Program-made: the position numbers and the translations under genes
DNA from: Bugulina stolonifera
Lineage: Eukaryota; Bryozoa; Gymnolaemata; Cheilostomatida; Bugulidae
DNA length: 64,000 nucleotides
Direction of reading: 5' to 3'
Assembly (NCBI GenBank): GCA_935421135.1
Contig: OW285190.1
Span: forward strand, 20,098,501 to 20,162,500
Part shown: positions 29,156-41,600 of the stretch, piece after piece
Position numbering within the stretch: the stretch's first letter is position 1
Layout: every line of letters starts with the position of its first letter
Notes under the pieces: generated by a model
What the model saw: only the letters and a program-made list of their open reading frames with translations
Database searches by the model: none
Told to the model about the DNA's origin: nothing

Positions 29156-30540
29156 CCAAGTTTTTGACCCTTAAACATAGAAAATCATAACAACAACGCC
29201 AACAAAGCATAGGTCTAAAATTATGCAAACTACATTTAAAAATCCGATAGGCCTATAGCATTTCTATATAAAAAAAAAATCAAATTGCTTTGCTGATTTA
29301 TTCACCGTGACTGTTACTTACTAACTACAATTTTAATATTACAATTATTACTAACTATAAAAATAAAATTAGTAATTAGCTTATCCTATCCTATGCCTAT
29401 AGTATTGGGAAGCAAAAATCAAAATAACGTCACAAATGGACAACAACTCGAATCTGACCTCAATCCGCTACCCATTAGCATAAGCCTATTAATAGGCAAT
29501 CACTAAATGATATACCTAAACAATAAACAGAGTATGTAACTATCATCTATGTATCAGTAATGCACATGTGATTGGTAGACAAGTGAGCTGTTAGTACTAA
29601 CTAGTATTAATATAGATAGATATCAGATGAGACCCGACTAGTAAAACAATAGTCAATAATAATAATAATAATACTATAATGGGTTGAGTTTCAGATTGAG
29701 AGCAGATGAGATTTAGATTAGATGTATCACCAATACAGTTACACTTTGACTTTATCATAAGACACTTTATCAGTAAGACGCCATTCATTCAATCAACGAA
29801 TATATGAATGAACAAGCGCCTTTATGTATGGTTAAAAAGTTGATATAGCAAGCCAAATTGTCCAATCAGTAGACCACGAATTGCCAACATCACAAAATGA
29901 ACTTCAACAATGCTCTTCAGGAGAACGTCAAATAAAGTGAAAATACTATTTTATTTTGTTTATGTTTCCGGTTCAGGGTTTGCATACTTTCTTATAACAT
30001 TTCGGAACCAGAGAAGTTTTTCAACTTTTTTTATCCACTAAACTAATAACGTTATTAAAACTAAAATAATTTCTATAAATTTTTTTAATTTTAATTAAAG
30101 ATTCATTGCACAACTTGAGTAACTCCGTGGTATCAAACCTCGTAATCTACCAATGCTTAACAGGATACAGATTTACAAATACTATGCCCCGCCCACTATG
30201 GCCACTATAATTACTTTATTGTTATATTATACATTATCTATGTTGTGTAAAGGTCACTCTAAATGTTTATTTCTTGAATATTTTGCGTTCTTGTTGATTT
30301 AGAGAATAGGCTAATGCAAAGTAGAAACATCCCATAATGGTAATAGTGGGGGATAGTCTTTTATAGTTACCATTAATCATTTCACTTTTACTTTATAGTT
30401 TATAATAAAATTATTATATTTAATAAATATAATTTATATTAATAATAATTATTATTTCATTTTAGATTTTTAAAATATCCATCAGGTCATTTTATTTTTT
30501 ATAAAAACTTATTATCTATGATTGTAGGTATTTTATTTCA

Positions 30541-31245
30541 GTCAGTCGGTATGGCCTAGGGGTTAAGATGCTTGCCTCTAGCCCAGACAGCCTGGGTTCG
30601 ATTAGGCTTTTCAGGCTTAGGCTGACCAGTCAGTCCCTGCGGATCAGGACTTAAAATAATGGAGGTCCCCTGTGTGTATTTCATCTGAATGCAGGATAAA
30701 AATCCACCTCAGCCCTCTTCGAAACAAGAGCAGCCACATCATGGCGGGGCAGGTGAAACTGGCAACACCAGCACTGTCTGCTGTCTGTTCCAGCCTTGTA
30801 GCACAATGCTTCATGCTGGGTTCATAACAGGCAGTGACTGAAGAGTGGTGGTGAAAACTTGGTAAGCTCACTCACCACTATAAAAAAGTCACACCTGAGC
30901 TGTGGCATATAAAAAATACCACCGACATGCTCGATAACGAGAGTCTGCTATATTATTATTATTAGTTATTTTATATACTACATTTATATTAACTGACACT
31001 ATGTTGATTATTATATTATTAGTTACTTTGATCAGTATTGTTGTGTGAAGTTCAGTAGTATGGGCATAGCCGTACAACATGTAATAGAGAGAGAGAAGTA
31101 CCAGCTCACGCTCGTTGCCAACCAAGACCAGGTAGACACAGATTGTTTACCAACTTCGGCCTAGACGCTAGGGGAAGACGACCCTGCACTCATAACTCAG
31201 CTAACTGTGGATTGGGTACTAAAGGTGCCGATATCAGTAGGAAGA
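30541..31245 (+). mobile_element. tRNA-derived SINE, long form
   Basis: The A-box-like TGGCCTAGGGGTTAA (30552-30566) and B-box-like GGGTTCGATTA (30594-30604) form a tRNA-type promoter head. The tail from about 31060 (GGGCATAGCCGTACAACATG) has a diverged relative at 11733-11930, which shows that this tail is a dispersed repeat. Head and tail may be one element or two adjacent ones. The segment between them (about 30870-31055) is less certain. Confidence 0.6.
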
Positions 31246-31455
31246 GTAGAGAGATGTAGGCCAGCGTCCCTAAGCATAACACTAGCTATGTGTTGGTCTT
31301 AGTTACAGTCTTGCAAATCCATGAGACTGGATTTTTGCAGCGTTTCATTTTGTACTCAAGATTTTGACGTTCTACCTGCATTAGATTCAGTTTGAAAAGG
31401 ATGAAAAACATTCTATTAATTTCCTACTCTAATGTCTACAGGTTTCCTTTAGAAG

Positions 31456-33859
31456 ATGGGCTCTCTCCAGGTTAATCAGTTGCTACGATATGCTGTTAAA
31501 GGAATAATTACACGTGCCACAACATCTAAGCTTTCAACATCTACTTCCTGTTCGACACAAATTGCTTCGGATTACCTCATCAGCCGTAGCAAGCATCTGA
31601 GATCTGGTTGGTCTGCAGATGTATTATATAATATAGACATGTAATTACATACTTGTCACTGTAGTTGCCTAGCAACTGTGGAATGTTTCTTACTGCTTTC
31701 AGTGGGTCATGTGACTTGTCAATATCACAGGCCCATAGTGCGTATGGTGTACACTGTGTAAGCATATGGGAAGCTCTCCAGGAGCTACCTCTGTTTTTTC
31801 TTATTTGGCCTACTTGTGACTGTCTCATTTATCTACAGTTGATATGTAGCGTAGCACCAGCTATCACCTGGTATATGGTAGATACAGCTAATATATAATA
31901 AAGCACCTGCTATCACCTGGCATCTGTTGACACTACAGGAGATGTCTGCCCCCACCTGTCACCTGGCACTCTCAGACTCTACTCTATGAAGTGGTGTCCC
32001 TTTGCCCAGCGCAGCAGATTAGCTCTGGCATATAAACGAGTCAGGTAAGTACATCTCTCTATAAATGTTGTTTTCACGATCTCTTACATAAAATCACTGA
32101 CTGTAGTCTACTGTGTATTCACCCTGTAGATATGAAGAGGTTAATGTAAACTTAGCACATAAACCCAAGTGGTTATTTGACAAGAACCCGGAAGGTGCTG
32201 TACCAGTACTTGAGATGTACTCCAACGACTCCAGATCCCTCAAACATGTAATTGGGTCTGTACTTAGATACATATTATAATGCATTTTGGCTGTTACCTT
32301 ATGTGTATACAGTGATTATATACATGTACGTGTGTGCGTATGTGTATGCTAATGTTACTTGGTTGTAATATATTATATATATTATTATATATTATTATAT
32401 TATAGTGCGATGTTAGATAATTTGGAGTTGTCTTCTATTTGCATATAATTGGCCAGGAGAATATAATTCCGAAAAGTCCAAGTAACTGTAACTGTTTCTG
32501 TAGGTCTTTAGAGATTTGTGAATGGTTAGAGGAAGTATATATAGACACGCCCCCTCTCTTCTCTAATATCATCAATAATGCTCTCAACTCTGATATTCTT
32601 TCTGAGTTTAAGACAGTAGGTAGCCCAGACTAATGAGTCAACTACAGTGTCACACATACTCATTGTAACCTTGAAGACTATGGTCTTAGTAGCATAGCTG
32701 TATAATAGCATGTACAATACTAAATGACTATGAATTGGATGTCTAACTTAGATTGTCATTCTAACATTGTCTTGTAGGTGAGTCGAGTTATGAATGATTA
32801 TATATATGACAGACTAGAAGTTGACCTACAGTCTACCACTCAGACTAACTGTATTCTCTTAGGCAGTCTAATCAGCCTGGATGCTATACTAGATAGGGAT
32901 CTGCTTTATTTATCAGGTTAGTGTTCTAAACCACCCACTATAAGTCCTATAGACTGTGTGCTAAATCACCTACCATAAGTCCTGTAGGCTGTGTTCTAAG
33001 CCACCTACCATAAGTCCAATAGTCTGTGTGCTAAGCCACCTGCCATAGGTCTTGTAGTCTGTGTGCTAAGCCACCTACCATATGCCCTGTAGACCGTGTG
33101 CTAAGCTACCTACCATATGTCCTGTAGGCTGTGTGCTAAGCCACCTACCATACGTCCTGTAGTCTGTGTGCTAAGCTACCTACCATAGGTCTTGTAGTCT
33201 GTGTGCTAAGCCACCTACCATATGCCCTGTAGACCGTGTGCTAAGCTACCTACCATATGTCCTGTAGACTGTGTGCTAAGCTACCTACCATATGTCCTGT
33301 AGACTGTGTGCTCAGCTACCTAGTCCTGTAGTCCAAGTACCGTAATTGTGGGTGTGGTCAAGTACCGTAATTGTGGGTGTGTGAAAGTACCATCATTGTG
33401 GGTGTGGTCAAGTACCGTAATTGTGGGTGTGGTCAAGTACCGTAATTGTGGGTGTGTGAAAGTTGACTGTTGTAGGAATTCCATTGAGTCCCCAGAACTC
33501 AGGGTCTCTAGTCAGCCATGGATGTATCCAGTTGTTCTTGTGATTGACTTGGACCAATGCCATTGTTTACAATACATACTGTTTGGAACAGTAATGCATG
33601 CTGTTTTGCTAATGATGCGGTTGTTATGCTTATAGCCAACACTGTGACAATAACGGACTTTCTACTTTGGCCTTTCTTTGAAAGATGTTTAGCTAAGGGT
33701 CTAACCCTGGAATCACAGTCCCTACCAACGTTGTCAAAGTGGGTGGATAGAATGTCCGCCCTTCCTGCAGTGAGAGACGTGAGGAATTCAGATCGAGGCT
33801 ACAAGCTATATTGGCAGAGTCTGAAATCAGGCAGCACTGAATATGATGTAGATGTATGA
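31456..33859 (+). CDS. GSTO: Omega-class glutathione S-transferase
   Basis: Glutathione-dependent thiol transferase / dehydroascorbate reductase family (known role). Exons: 31456-31606, 31939-32044, 32130-32255, 32504-32615, 32778-32916 and 33636-33859, giving about 285 aa. The thioredoxin-fold half has [19 protein letters not shown], where Cys in WCPFAQR is the omega-class catalytic cysteine, then [18 protein letters not shown] (the cis-Pro glutathione-binding segment) and [12 protein letters not shown]. The helical half has [13 protein letters not shown] and ends TEYDVDV. About 45 residues precede the usual omega start (SKHLRSGD). They are basic and Ser/Thr-rich with few acids, like a mitochondrial targeting peptide. 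The donor GTTGGT after exon 1 and GTCTGT after exon 3 are weak but are the choices that keep frame. AATAAA at 34278-34283 is a plausible poly(A) signal. Confidence 0.9.
32920..33320. repeat. 35-bp minisatellite directly after a GSTO donor
   Basis: About 11 copies of a unit with GTGTGCTAAGCCACCTACCA and TATGTCCTGTAGACT. It begins within a few bases of the donor of exon 32778-32916. Confidence 0.92.
33335..33465. repeat. 25-bp repeat, five copies
   Basis: Copies of CAAGTACCGTAATTGTGGGT plus GTGGT, in the last GSTO intron. Confidence 0.9.
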
Positions 33860-33989
33860 CTTAGTAGTCACCAACTTAGCTAGTACAACGTTAGCTAATC
33901 CATTCATATGTGGAACATAGTACAATCATCCCTTAGTCAATTACATTCGAGTTTTTATTCCTTTTCCGCTTTAGGTTGTTCTAGTAGTG

Positions 33990-34205
33990 TATCCTTTGTA
34001 TACTGTAGTACACTGCACACTGTAGTTGACTGCGATACACTGTAGTACACTGTGGTATACTGTAGCACACCGCACTCTGTAGTACACTGCACACTGTAGT
34101 ACACTGTGGTATACTGTAGCATACTGTGGTATACTGTAGTAAACTGTGGTATACTGTAGTACACTGTGGTATACTGTAGTATTGTAGTACACTGTCGTAT
34201 ACTGT
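33990..34205. repeat. ACACTGTAGT-type repeat block in the GSTO 3' region
   Basis: Irregular copies of ACTGTAGTACACTGTGGTAT. Confidence 0.85.
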
Positions 34206-34277
34206 AGTCTTTAGCTGTTACTTGGTCCAGTTGTTATAAAACTTGTTTCTGACCAGTTTTGTTATTTTACTTTGCTC

Positions 34278-34283
34278 AATAAA
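34278..34283 (+). terminator. Candidate GSTO poly(A) signal AATAAA
   Basis: An exact AATAAA about 420 bp after the GSTO stop codon, preceded by a T-rich stretch. The 3' UTR would include the ACACTGTAGT-like repeat block at about 33990-34205. Not confirmed by transcripts. Confidence 0.4.
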
Positions 34284-35642
34284 AGGTGAGTGCACATGCA
34301 CCTACTTGGTAGATAGACATACACTTCCCCCTACATTCATCATATAACCATGCACTTGAGTAGGGGATGGTTGTGTATCACTGTATGCATGTGTCACATC
34401 TGAGAGTAAATTAGGGATAGACAATTCCTTAGTCCAGCAGATAAAGAACTGTAATGCAATGTTTGCTCCATTTTATTGAAGTAGTAAAATAAATATAATT
34501 TATATAAAATATGATAAAAAGAGACCATCACCCAGTCAGAAAACACTGCAGTAGTAGTAGTAGTAGTATACCTTGTGATGTGTAGCAGTGACAAATATAT
34601 ACACTATATTCATAATTACATGTATAATTATATTATGTATATATATTATATTATTGTGTTATATAATATATCTCTATTAGAGCGATAGTGGCAAGGTAGT
34701 CAATCAATAGAGGTGAGATAACTTCATAACTATTGTAACAATTGAGCCACTATGAGCAACGTAGAGACACTGAGATCTACATGACTATGTATATACATTT
34801 CATACATATACGCACAGATCTCTAGACATCTTATACTATTAAATATAACAATCTCTGTATTAGCACGACTCAGTGGAATTGTAGGAAAATAATTGATATA
34901 ATAGAGTGGATATATAATGTACAGTGTAGTACGTATATTCACTGTACATATTCACTGTATATAATGTAGTACAGTATAGTATATACACTGTATATATTAT
35001 ACTGTATAGAGGTAACGTATTATAGTATGTACATTGCATAGTTTAGGCTGGAAGACAGTAATAACTGGTCAGATAGAGCATTAAGTATAAATTATCTGTA
35101 CCAATAGTTAGTCATAAAATTGTTAGTGAGTATAATAATAACATAGTAAATAATTATAATAATAACTAGTTGAATGTATTAGTATATAAGATATCACTGA
35201 CTAGTAAGTTAAATGCATCATTTGCATATAATAATGTATAATGTGATAAACTGCAACAATAATACCTTGTATATTATTGAGCTCTAAGCAGCAATAATAT
35301 GTATATAAGAGGTCGTGGAGGCAGATGTCATGGTACACCCTGTACAGTATCAGTGTTGCCATGACGACGGTGGAATGTGAATTGATCTCTGCTCTATAAG
35401 GAATGTGTTACCATCAAGAATTGCGTAGAGGTCATGTAGTCATATTGCATGAGATTTTTATAGTTAGCAGACGGCAGTGTTACACTTACTCTCGGCTTGA
35501 GAAGGTAAAAATATGCAGCAGTATGAGTATGAGTCTCCTGAGGCTACTCTACTCTCCCGAGTCGACAATGAGATCCTGTTTGTTATTTCCCCCAGTAGTG
35601 GGAGTCGTCTGTCCATCTCGTCATCTGTCAGTCTGCAGGAGG

Positions 35643-38600
35643 TCAACATTGCTCAGATTTAAAAGTGGTGACACTAGCTGAGCTGACTGGCTGGTAGTAG
35701 TAGTTTGATCCTATAGAATAACATGTAACATGATATTATAGTCTACTACTAGCTACTACTAACTACAAGAGAGAAGACAACCCTAGACAATGCTGTTATT
35801 ATAAAGTATAGACTTAACCACTTACCATTACTATAATATTGATACTGGTAGTTGGGATAGAAGTCAGCTGGCTCAGAGTAAGTAGCGGGTTGCTGCTGCT
35901 GCTGCTGCTGTTGCTGCTGGGTTGACGCTGGTGTGATTAGAGGAGCCACCATAGTGGCTAAGGAAGGGGCACCTGTTGTGTACTCTCCCGAGTCTGCAAG
36001 TGTATCATACTAGTATTACAATATATGATTACACAACGTAGAACAGGTGCTACAGGTGCCAGTCCACATTGTTTTCATGGTTCTGTATTGATGTACAAGA
36101 ATTTAGATTGTGATCCAGAGACCTACCGGACACTGGAGTATAGTTCTGTTGATGAGGAGAGTAGGGTTGTGGAAGGTTAGTGATCACAGGCTTCAGTTCT
36201 GTAAGCTCATTGGCTGAAGTTGCTTCACATGGACTACTCTGTCGTACCTGGTTAGGGGTGCCAGTTCTACCCTCCCCGTTGTTGTTGTCATTGACTGGTG
36301 AATGCTCCGAGGCTACAATAATTGTTATAATTACAGTCTCACAGTTACTGTACTTGTACTGTACTGTAGTTACACTGTGGTTACTACGTACACACACTGT
36401 AGTTACTATGTACACACACTTTAGTTACTACGTACACACACTGTAGTTATTACATACACACACTGTAGTTACTGCGTACACACACTCACCTACAGGGCTG
36501 TAGCTACTGCGCACCGAGTGCTGAGGTGAAGTAGTATCCGCTCTACTCACTGACTTACTCAGGTCTTGGACACTGGGCAGTGGGGTAACCCTTCCTGGAC
36601 TAGTCTCAGCCTGGGGGTAATACTGTATTATATGATAGTCATTCTGAGAGGCAGCTACTCCCTCACCTATTTCTATGGCTCTCTTCTTCTGGTTCTGAGG
36701 CCATGGATTCTACAGGTGGAGTATAACAATGACTCTTATAGAGTACAAGTCATACCAAGTAAGGACAGACAACTACCAAATATATATACTCTCTGTATAC
36801 TATATAATATACATTATATAGTATACATAGTAAGTAATACATGTAGTAACAGCTACATTTACATCTAGTGGACATGTCTCCAGTCTTCAGACCCGTTTAT
36901 CTAATGATTATATCATATCCTGTTTATAAGGGTCTCTGGTGTTTATGGTCTGAGATAGTATTATAATATACATGTATATCCACTGTACGTGATTCACCCA
37001 AAACCCTAGTTTAAGGAGTGCAAATATTTCATAATTAGATGATTAAATTTGAGCTACATGTAGATATTATAGTGTTGTGTAGGCCTATGTTATGGTGTGT
37101 ATGTCTCTCAACAGTGTGATGTAAATGTAGTGTCACTACAAGTTCAACTCAGGACTCTTTATTAGCACGTGTCCTTAACACACCACAAGCACATGCACAC
37201 CACTTTAATCCAGTGTTTACTATATATAAGTATATGATACATGTATGTACTATTTGGTACCTACCATGACTTCTTCAGTCTTCTCGTCTCTACTGTCCTC
37301 ATCTACAATGAGAATCAAGGTAGAGTTCAGGTGCCATTCCTCACACAATACTGACAACACCTGCATCATTACAGCCACTACTCCTGACTTTTGGATACTG
37401 GCTAACCACTTTACATTTACATTAAATCAAAGATATTAAATAACTGTATAGCAGTATATAACTACTCCTGTGTAATAAAACTTCAATACATGATAGACAC
37501 TATTACCTAATACAATACAATCATATTATTAACCACTTCAGTAATTCAAAGTATTAGTATATCATTGTATATATATCTACAACTCTATTTGCATACCAGT
37601 AATAATAATACTGTGATGTAATACATGTATTACTACCACATTACATCATACTGTCTATTATAATTCACACAGCATATTCTGTATATTGAATGGAGGTGAT
37701 ACGGGAGGGTGGAATGTCAGGCAGAAGACAGAAGATTCAACAAACAAACAGACAGATGGGTGTATTGCAGTGCAAGTAACTCTTTCCTGTCTTAGAATTA
37801 CAATCAACATATCAGCTGACCAATAAGAGTGTGTGTGTAGACCAACCAATGAGAGAGGTGGTTACACATACAGCTGACCAATGAGAGAGGTGGTTACACA
37901 TACAGCTGACCAATGAGAGAGGTGGTTGCATATACAGCTGACCAATGAGAGAGGTGGTTACTGGTAGAATTGCACTAAACAGATAATCTAATCAGTTGCA
38001 TAGAGAGTAAGAGCTGAGGACTAACCACTCCATTCCACAGGAAGTGAGCAGAGGTATACGCTAGATATTCCTGGAAACATCTAATCCAATCAGACGATGT
38101 TAATTAAACAACCAGTAGATATAGCCTTAGTCTACCAGTATATATAGCCTTAGTCTACCAGTAGATGTAGCCTTAGTCTACCAGTAGATATAGCCTTAGT
38201 CTACCAGTAGTTATAGCCTTAGTCTACCAGTAGATATAGCCTTAGTCTACCAGTAGATATAGCCTTAGTCTACCAGTAGATATAGCCTTAGTCTACCAGT
38301 AGATATAGCCTTAGTCAACCAGTAGATATAGCTTAGAGAATGACCAATTTAAGGAGGAAGGGTGCGCTGTAACTACACTCACATTCCGTTGGCCGTTTCC
38401 TGTTTCCCATGCTAAGGTCTGCTACTTCAGCTACTATGTGTGCAGAGTTGTTAAGGTCAAGGACTGTCGTGGCGTTGATTGGGTCGTTCTGAGCTGGGGC
38501 TCCTGGAATGCTTATTATAGTACCTGAAAACAAAGAATTATGGGTAGACAGTACAGCAATAGTGTATTATGGGTAGATGAGGCAAACCATGCTTGCAGCT

Positions 38601-41600
38601 TAGAGATTTCAGCTTTACAAGCTGAGAATTTAGTAATGTACGTACATGTATGTATATGTATGCCACATACTCAAATACATAGTTCAGAATATGTATGGAG
38701 ATACAAAGTCGGAGATTCCATGACACACGCCGTACACACGCCGTACACACGCCGTACACACGCCGTACACACGCCGTACACACGCCGTACACACGCCGTA
38801 CACTGCCTCACTTACCTATTGTATATGGATGGGTTGGCATCTGACTAACTGATATTATGTTGGCATGTTGGAGGTTATCTCCCCCGCTCACTATATTCTG
38901 GGGTTGGGGAGTTGTGCTACCCACCTCATCATTAGGATGATGGTGGTGCGGAGACGATCTGTTGATTTTATCAGCTGCTTTATTCCTCACGATTCTGTAA
39001 GGAAATATTTTGATTGGTTACATATATTCAGCCATGCGATTGGTTACTTAGAATACTGGGAGCTGATTTGATGCCTACAGTGAAATATGGCTTCTGTTGG
39101 TGTAGAGGGAGAGCAGTTACGGCTCCAAGGATTAAAGGAGGAGGAAATAATAATGTGGATCTCTGTACAGAATGCAAGATATAGAAGAAGCTACTGGCAA
39201 AAGAACAAGGATCTACCCAAGGGAAACTATAGACTATACTAGAGTGAGCTGAGGTGCTATTCATCTAGTGTTATAGAATGTACTAGAGTGAGCTGAGGTG
39301 CTATTCATCTAGTGTTATAGAATGTACTAGAGTGAGCTGAGGTGCTATTCATCTAGTGGTATAGAATGTACTAGAGTGAGCTGAGGTGTTATTCATCTAG
39401 TGTTATAGAATGTACTATTAGTGAGCTGAGGTGCTATTCATCTAGTAGCACACGTATGGCTTTGATAAACGAGCTTACAGAGACAGAAGAGAGGAGAGTG
39501 ATTTAAGAAAGCTATGGGAGCCAGCCGCCTCTCTCCAGACTGTGTGGAAGTTATAGAAGAAGAGAAAGACGAAGGACTCGGAGTGGCGACTTAGCTTTAA
39601 CAGGCTGGTAGAAGTTGTTTGTTATAATGACTGTCATTATAATTTCAATGAGATCTATTGTTTGATATAAGAGACCATTAATTAGAGATGAAAGAGAGGC
39701 TCATCACAATGCATTCCTTTAGCATACCTAGTGATATCTAGAACAAACACCTAGCTCCTTCCTATATTCTACTACCTTAACTGAAATATGTTCAAATCTA
39801 TCTCAGTTTGCACGATGTTATTAAATTTTAGTATACTACTAATACAGCTCCTATACAGAGTGGTCAGTCTAAGGTCAGTCTAAGGTCAGTTTAAGGTCAG
39901 TCCACCAACGTAAGAATAGCATATCTCGAAGAGACTATGTATAGGGAAGAAAATCAGTCTAACCCAATCTGTTGATGGATCACAGTCTAACCCTATCTGT
40001 TAATGGATCACAGTCTAACCCTACCTGTTAATGGAGGACACACTAGGAACATTTTCCTGGTCACACACGCCGTCAGACAGCAGCTTGTCACGGATTTCCC
40101 AGGCAAATAAAGTCATATTTTCTTTTTTATATTGACAAATGGCATTGACGACTTTGGGGGTGGCCACCTTAGGCTTAGATCCACCTATTATCTTGGGGCG
40201 TATGGACCCCGTCTCGTTGAACCTGCAAGTGTAGATTATGTATTAAGCTGAGGAGCCAGCAAGCTCACCTGTTGATGGAGCTGACACTGGGGATGTTATC
40301 TTGTGTACAAATGCTTTCGGCTAACAGTCGATCTCGAATCTCCCAGGCAAACATGGTCGGGTTCTCTTGCTTATATTTGATGATTGCGTCTACGACCGAG
40401 GGGGTGGCAACCTTAGGCTTAGAGCCACCTATTACACCGGGCTTGGTCGACCCCGTCTCAAAGTATCTGCAAGAATGAGAGCAGAGTGACAGCTACCTAT
40501 CCTCATCTCACCGACCATCAAGACGTTCTTGTTGTGCCAAGCCAACTATCACTGATAGACAGGGAGGTGGGGGTGGAAGGAAGGAGTCCATGCATTACGT
40601 AGTGACAAGGGGAGGAGCTAGAGTAGCTGGATGAGCTGGGTGCAGCACATCAGCTGGGTGCATCGGGTTAGCTGGTGGTAGTCAGGGTTTAGTCTACGCA
40701 TGGATCATCGTGTTACTCTCACCAATACCAGACAGTGGGGAGACGACTTTACTGATTCTCCAGTCAGTCAGACAGCGACTGTTCACCAAAAGCATTTGTA
40801 CAGGGAAAACAAACACCCCCGAGGTAGTGCCAGGTTTACAATGAAGGAACACAGCCTATGCTGTTGACCCAGGCTAAGGGAAGACAATTACAAAATGTAT
40901 TAAATAATATAACATGCTACCAATGGGTATGGCTAGTTGACAATCGGAGTGATTATTATTACACTTATGTTAGTTAGTGGTAGAGCAACAGATAGACGGA
41001 CATAGAGACAGTGGACTGGATAGACATACAGTGAATATTAATATCATGATCACAAAGATTCAATCAGTGATTGTTAGTGTCAGTGTGTTAGTGTCAGTGA
41101 TTGTTAGTTAGCCCCAGTACCAGAACTACATACATATATATATATTGAACAACAGGCACAGCATATTAATTCAAATAATGGCATATTTGCACATGTATAA
41201 GAACTAGCACTAGAAGTACAGGTAAAGTTATTCAAAAATTTCTAAGTGTAGGATTATCCTAATCTACTGATAATCTATTTATAATTCAGTTAATCTAATA
41301 CAGGTAACTCTTCTACCCCAAGTGGCTTCAAGAAAATTTGGAAAAGTCCATCTGGAAATGTGACACAACAGCCAATAAATTAGAGGACCCCATAGTATAC
41401 CAACACTTATCTTCCCTACTTTATCTAAATACAGGTAAAGGACCACAGGTGATGCTGACCAAGTAAGGAAAGTCAATCTATGCAGACGAATCCAAACCAC
41501 AGTCAAGGTAGAATAACTCCTGAATATCTCTACAACCACTTCCTTGTATGGTCCTTCACCTTACTCACTATTACTACGAGGTTTAGCATAGGTCAATATG

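Larger units (their letters stand above)
26133..31455. other. Shared upstream region of GFPT (minus) and GSTO (plus)
   Basis: About 5.3 kb with no recognised coding exon. It contains an hAT element (27220-28824), a dispersed 28-30 bp motif on either side of it, and a tRNA-derived SINE (from 30541). Promoters for both divergent genes must lie here, but none can be pointed to from sequence alone. Confidence 0.6.
33860..35642. other. Convergent spacer: 3' flanks of GSTO and Pax
   Basis: It holds the GSTO 3' UTR, a repeat block and AT-rich DNA, then the Pax 3' flank up to its stop codon at 35643. No coding exon is recognised. Confidence 0.6.

Noticed and set aside
31456..33859. First impression of a metaxin gene
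   Set aside because: Assembled exons show [25 protein letters not shown] and the omega-class C-terminal half, so it is GSTO.
38030..38075. Possible extra Pax exon (GAATATCTAGCG...) between 38383 and 37302
   Set aside because: In the required phase it creates an immediate stop codon, and skipping it joins the flanking exons in frame.
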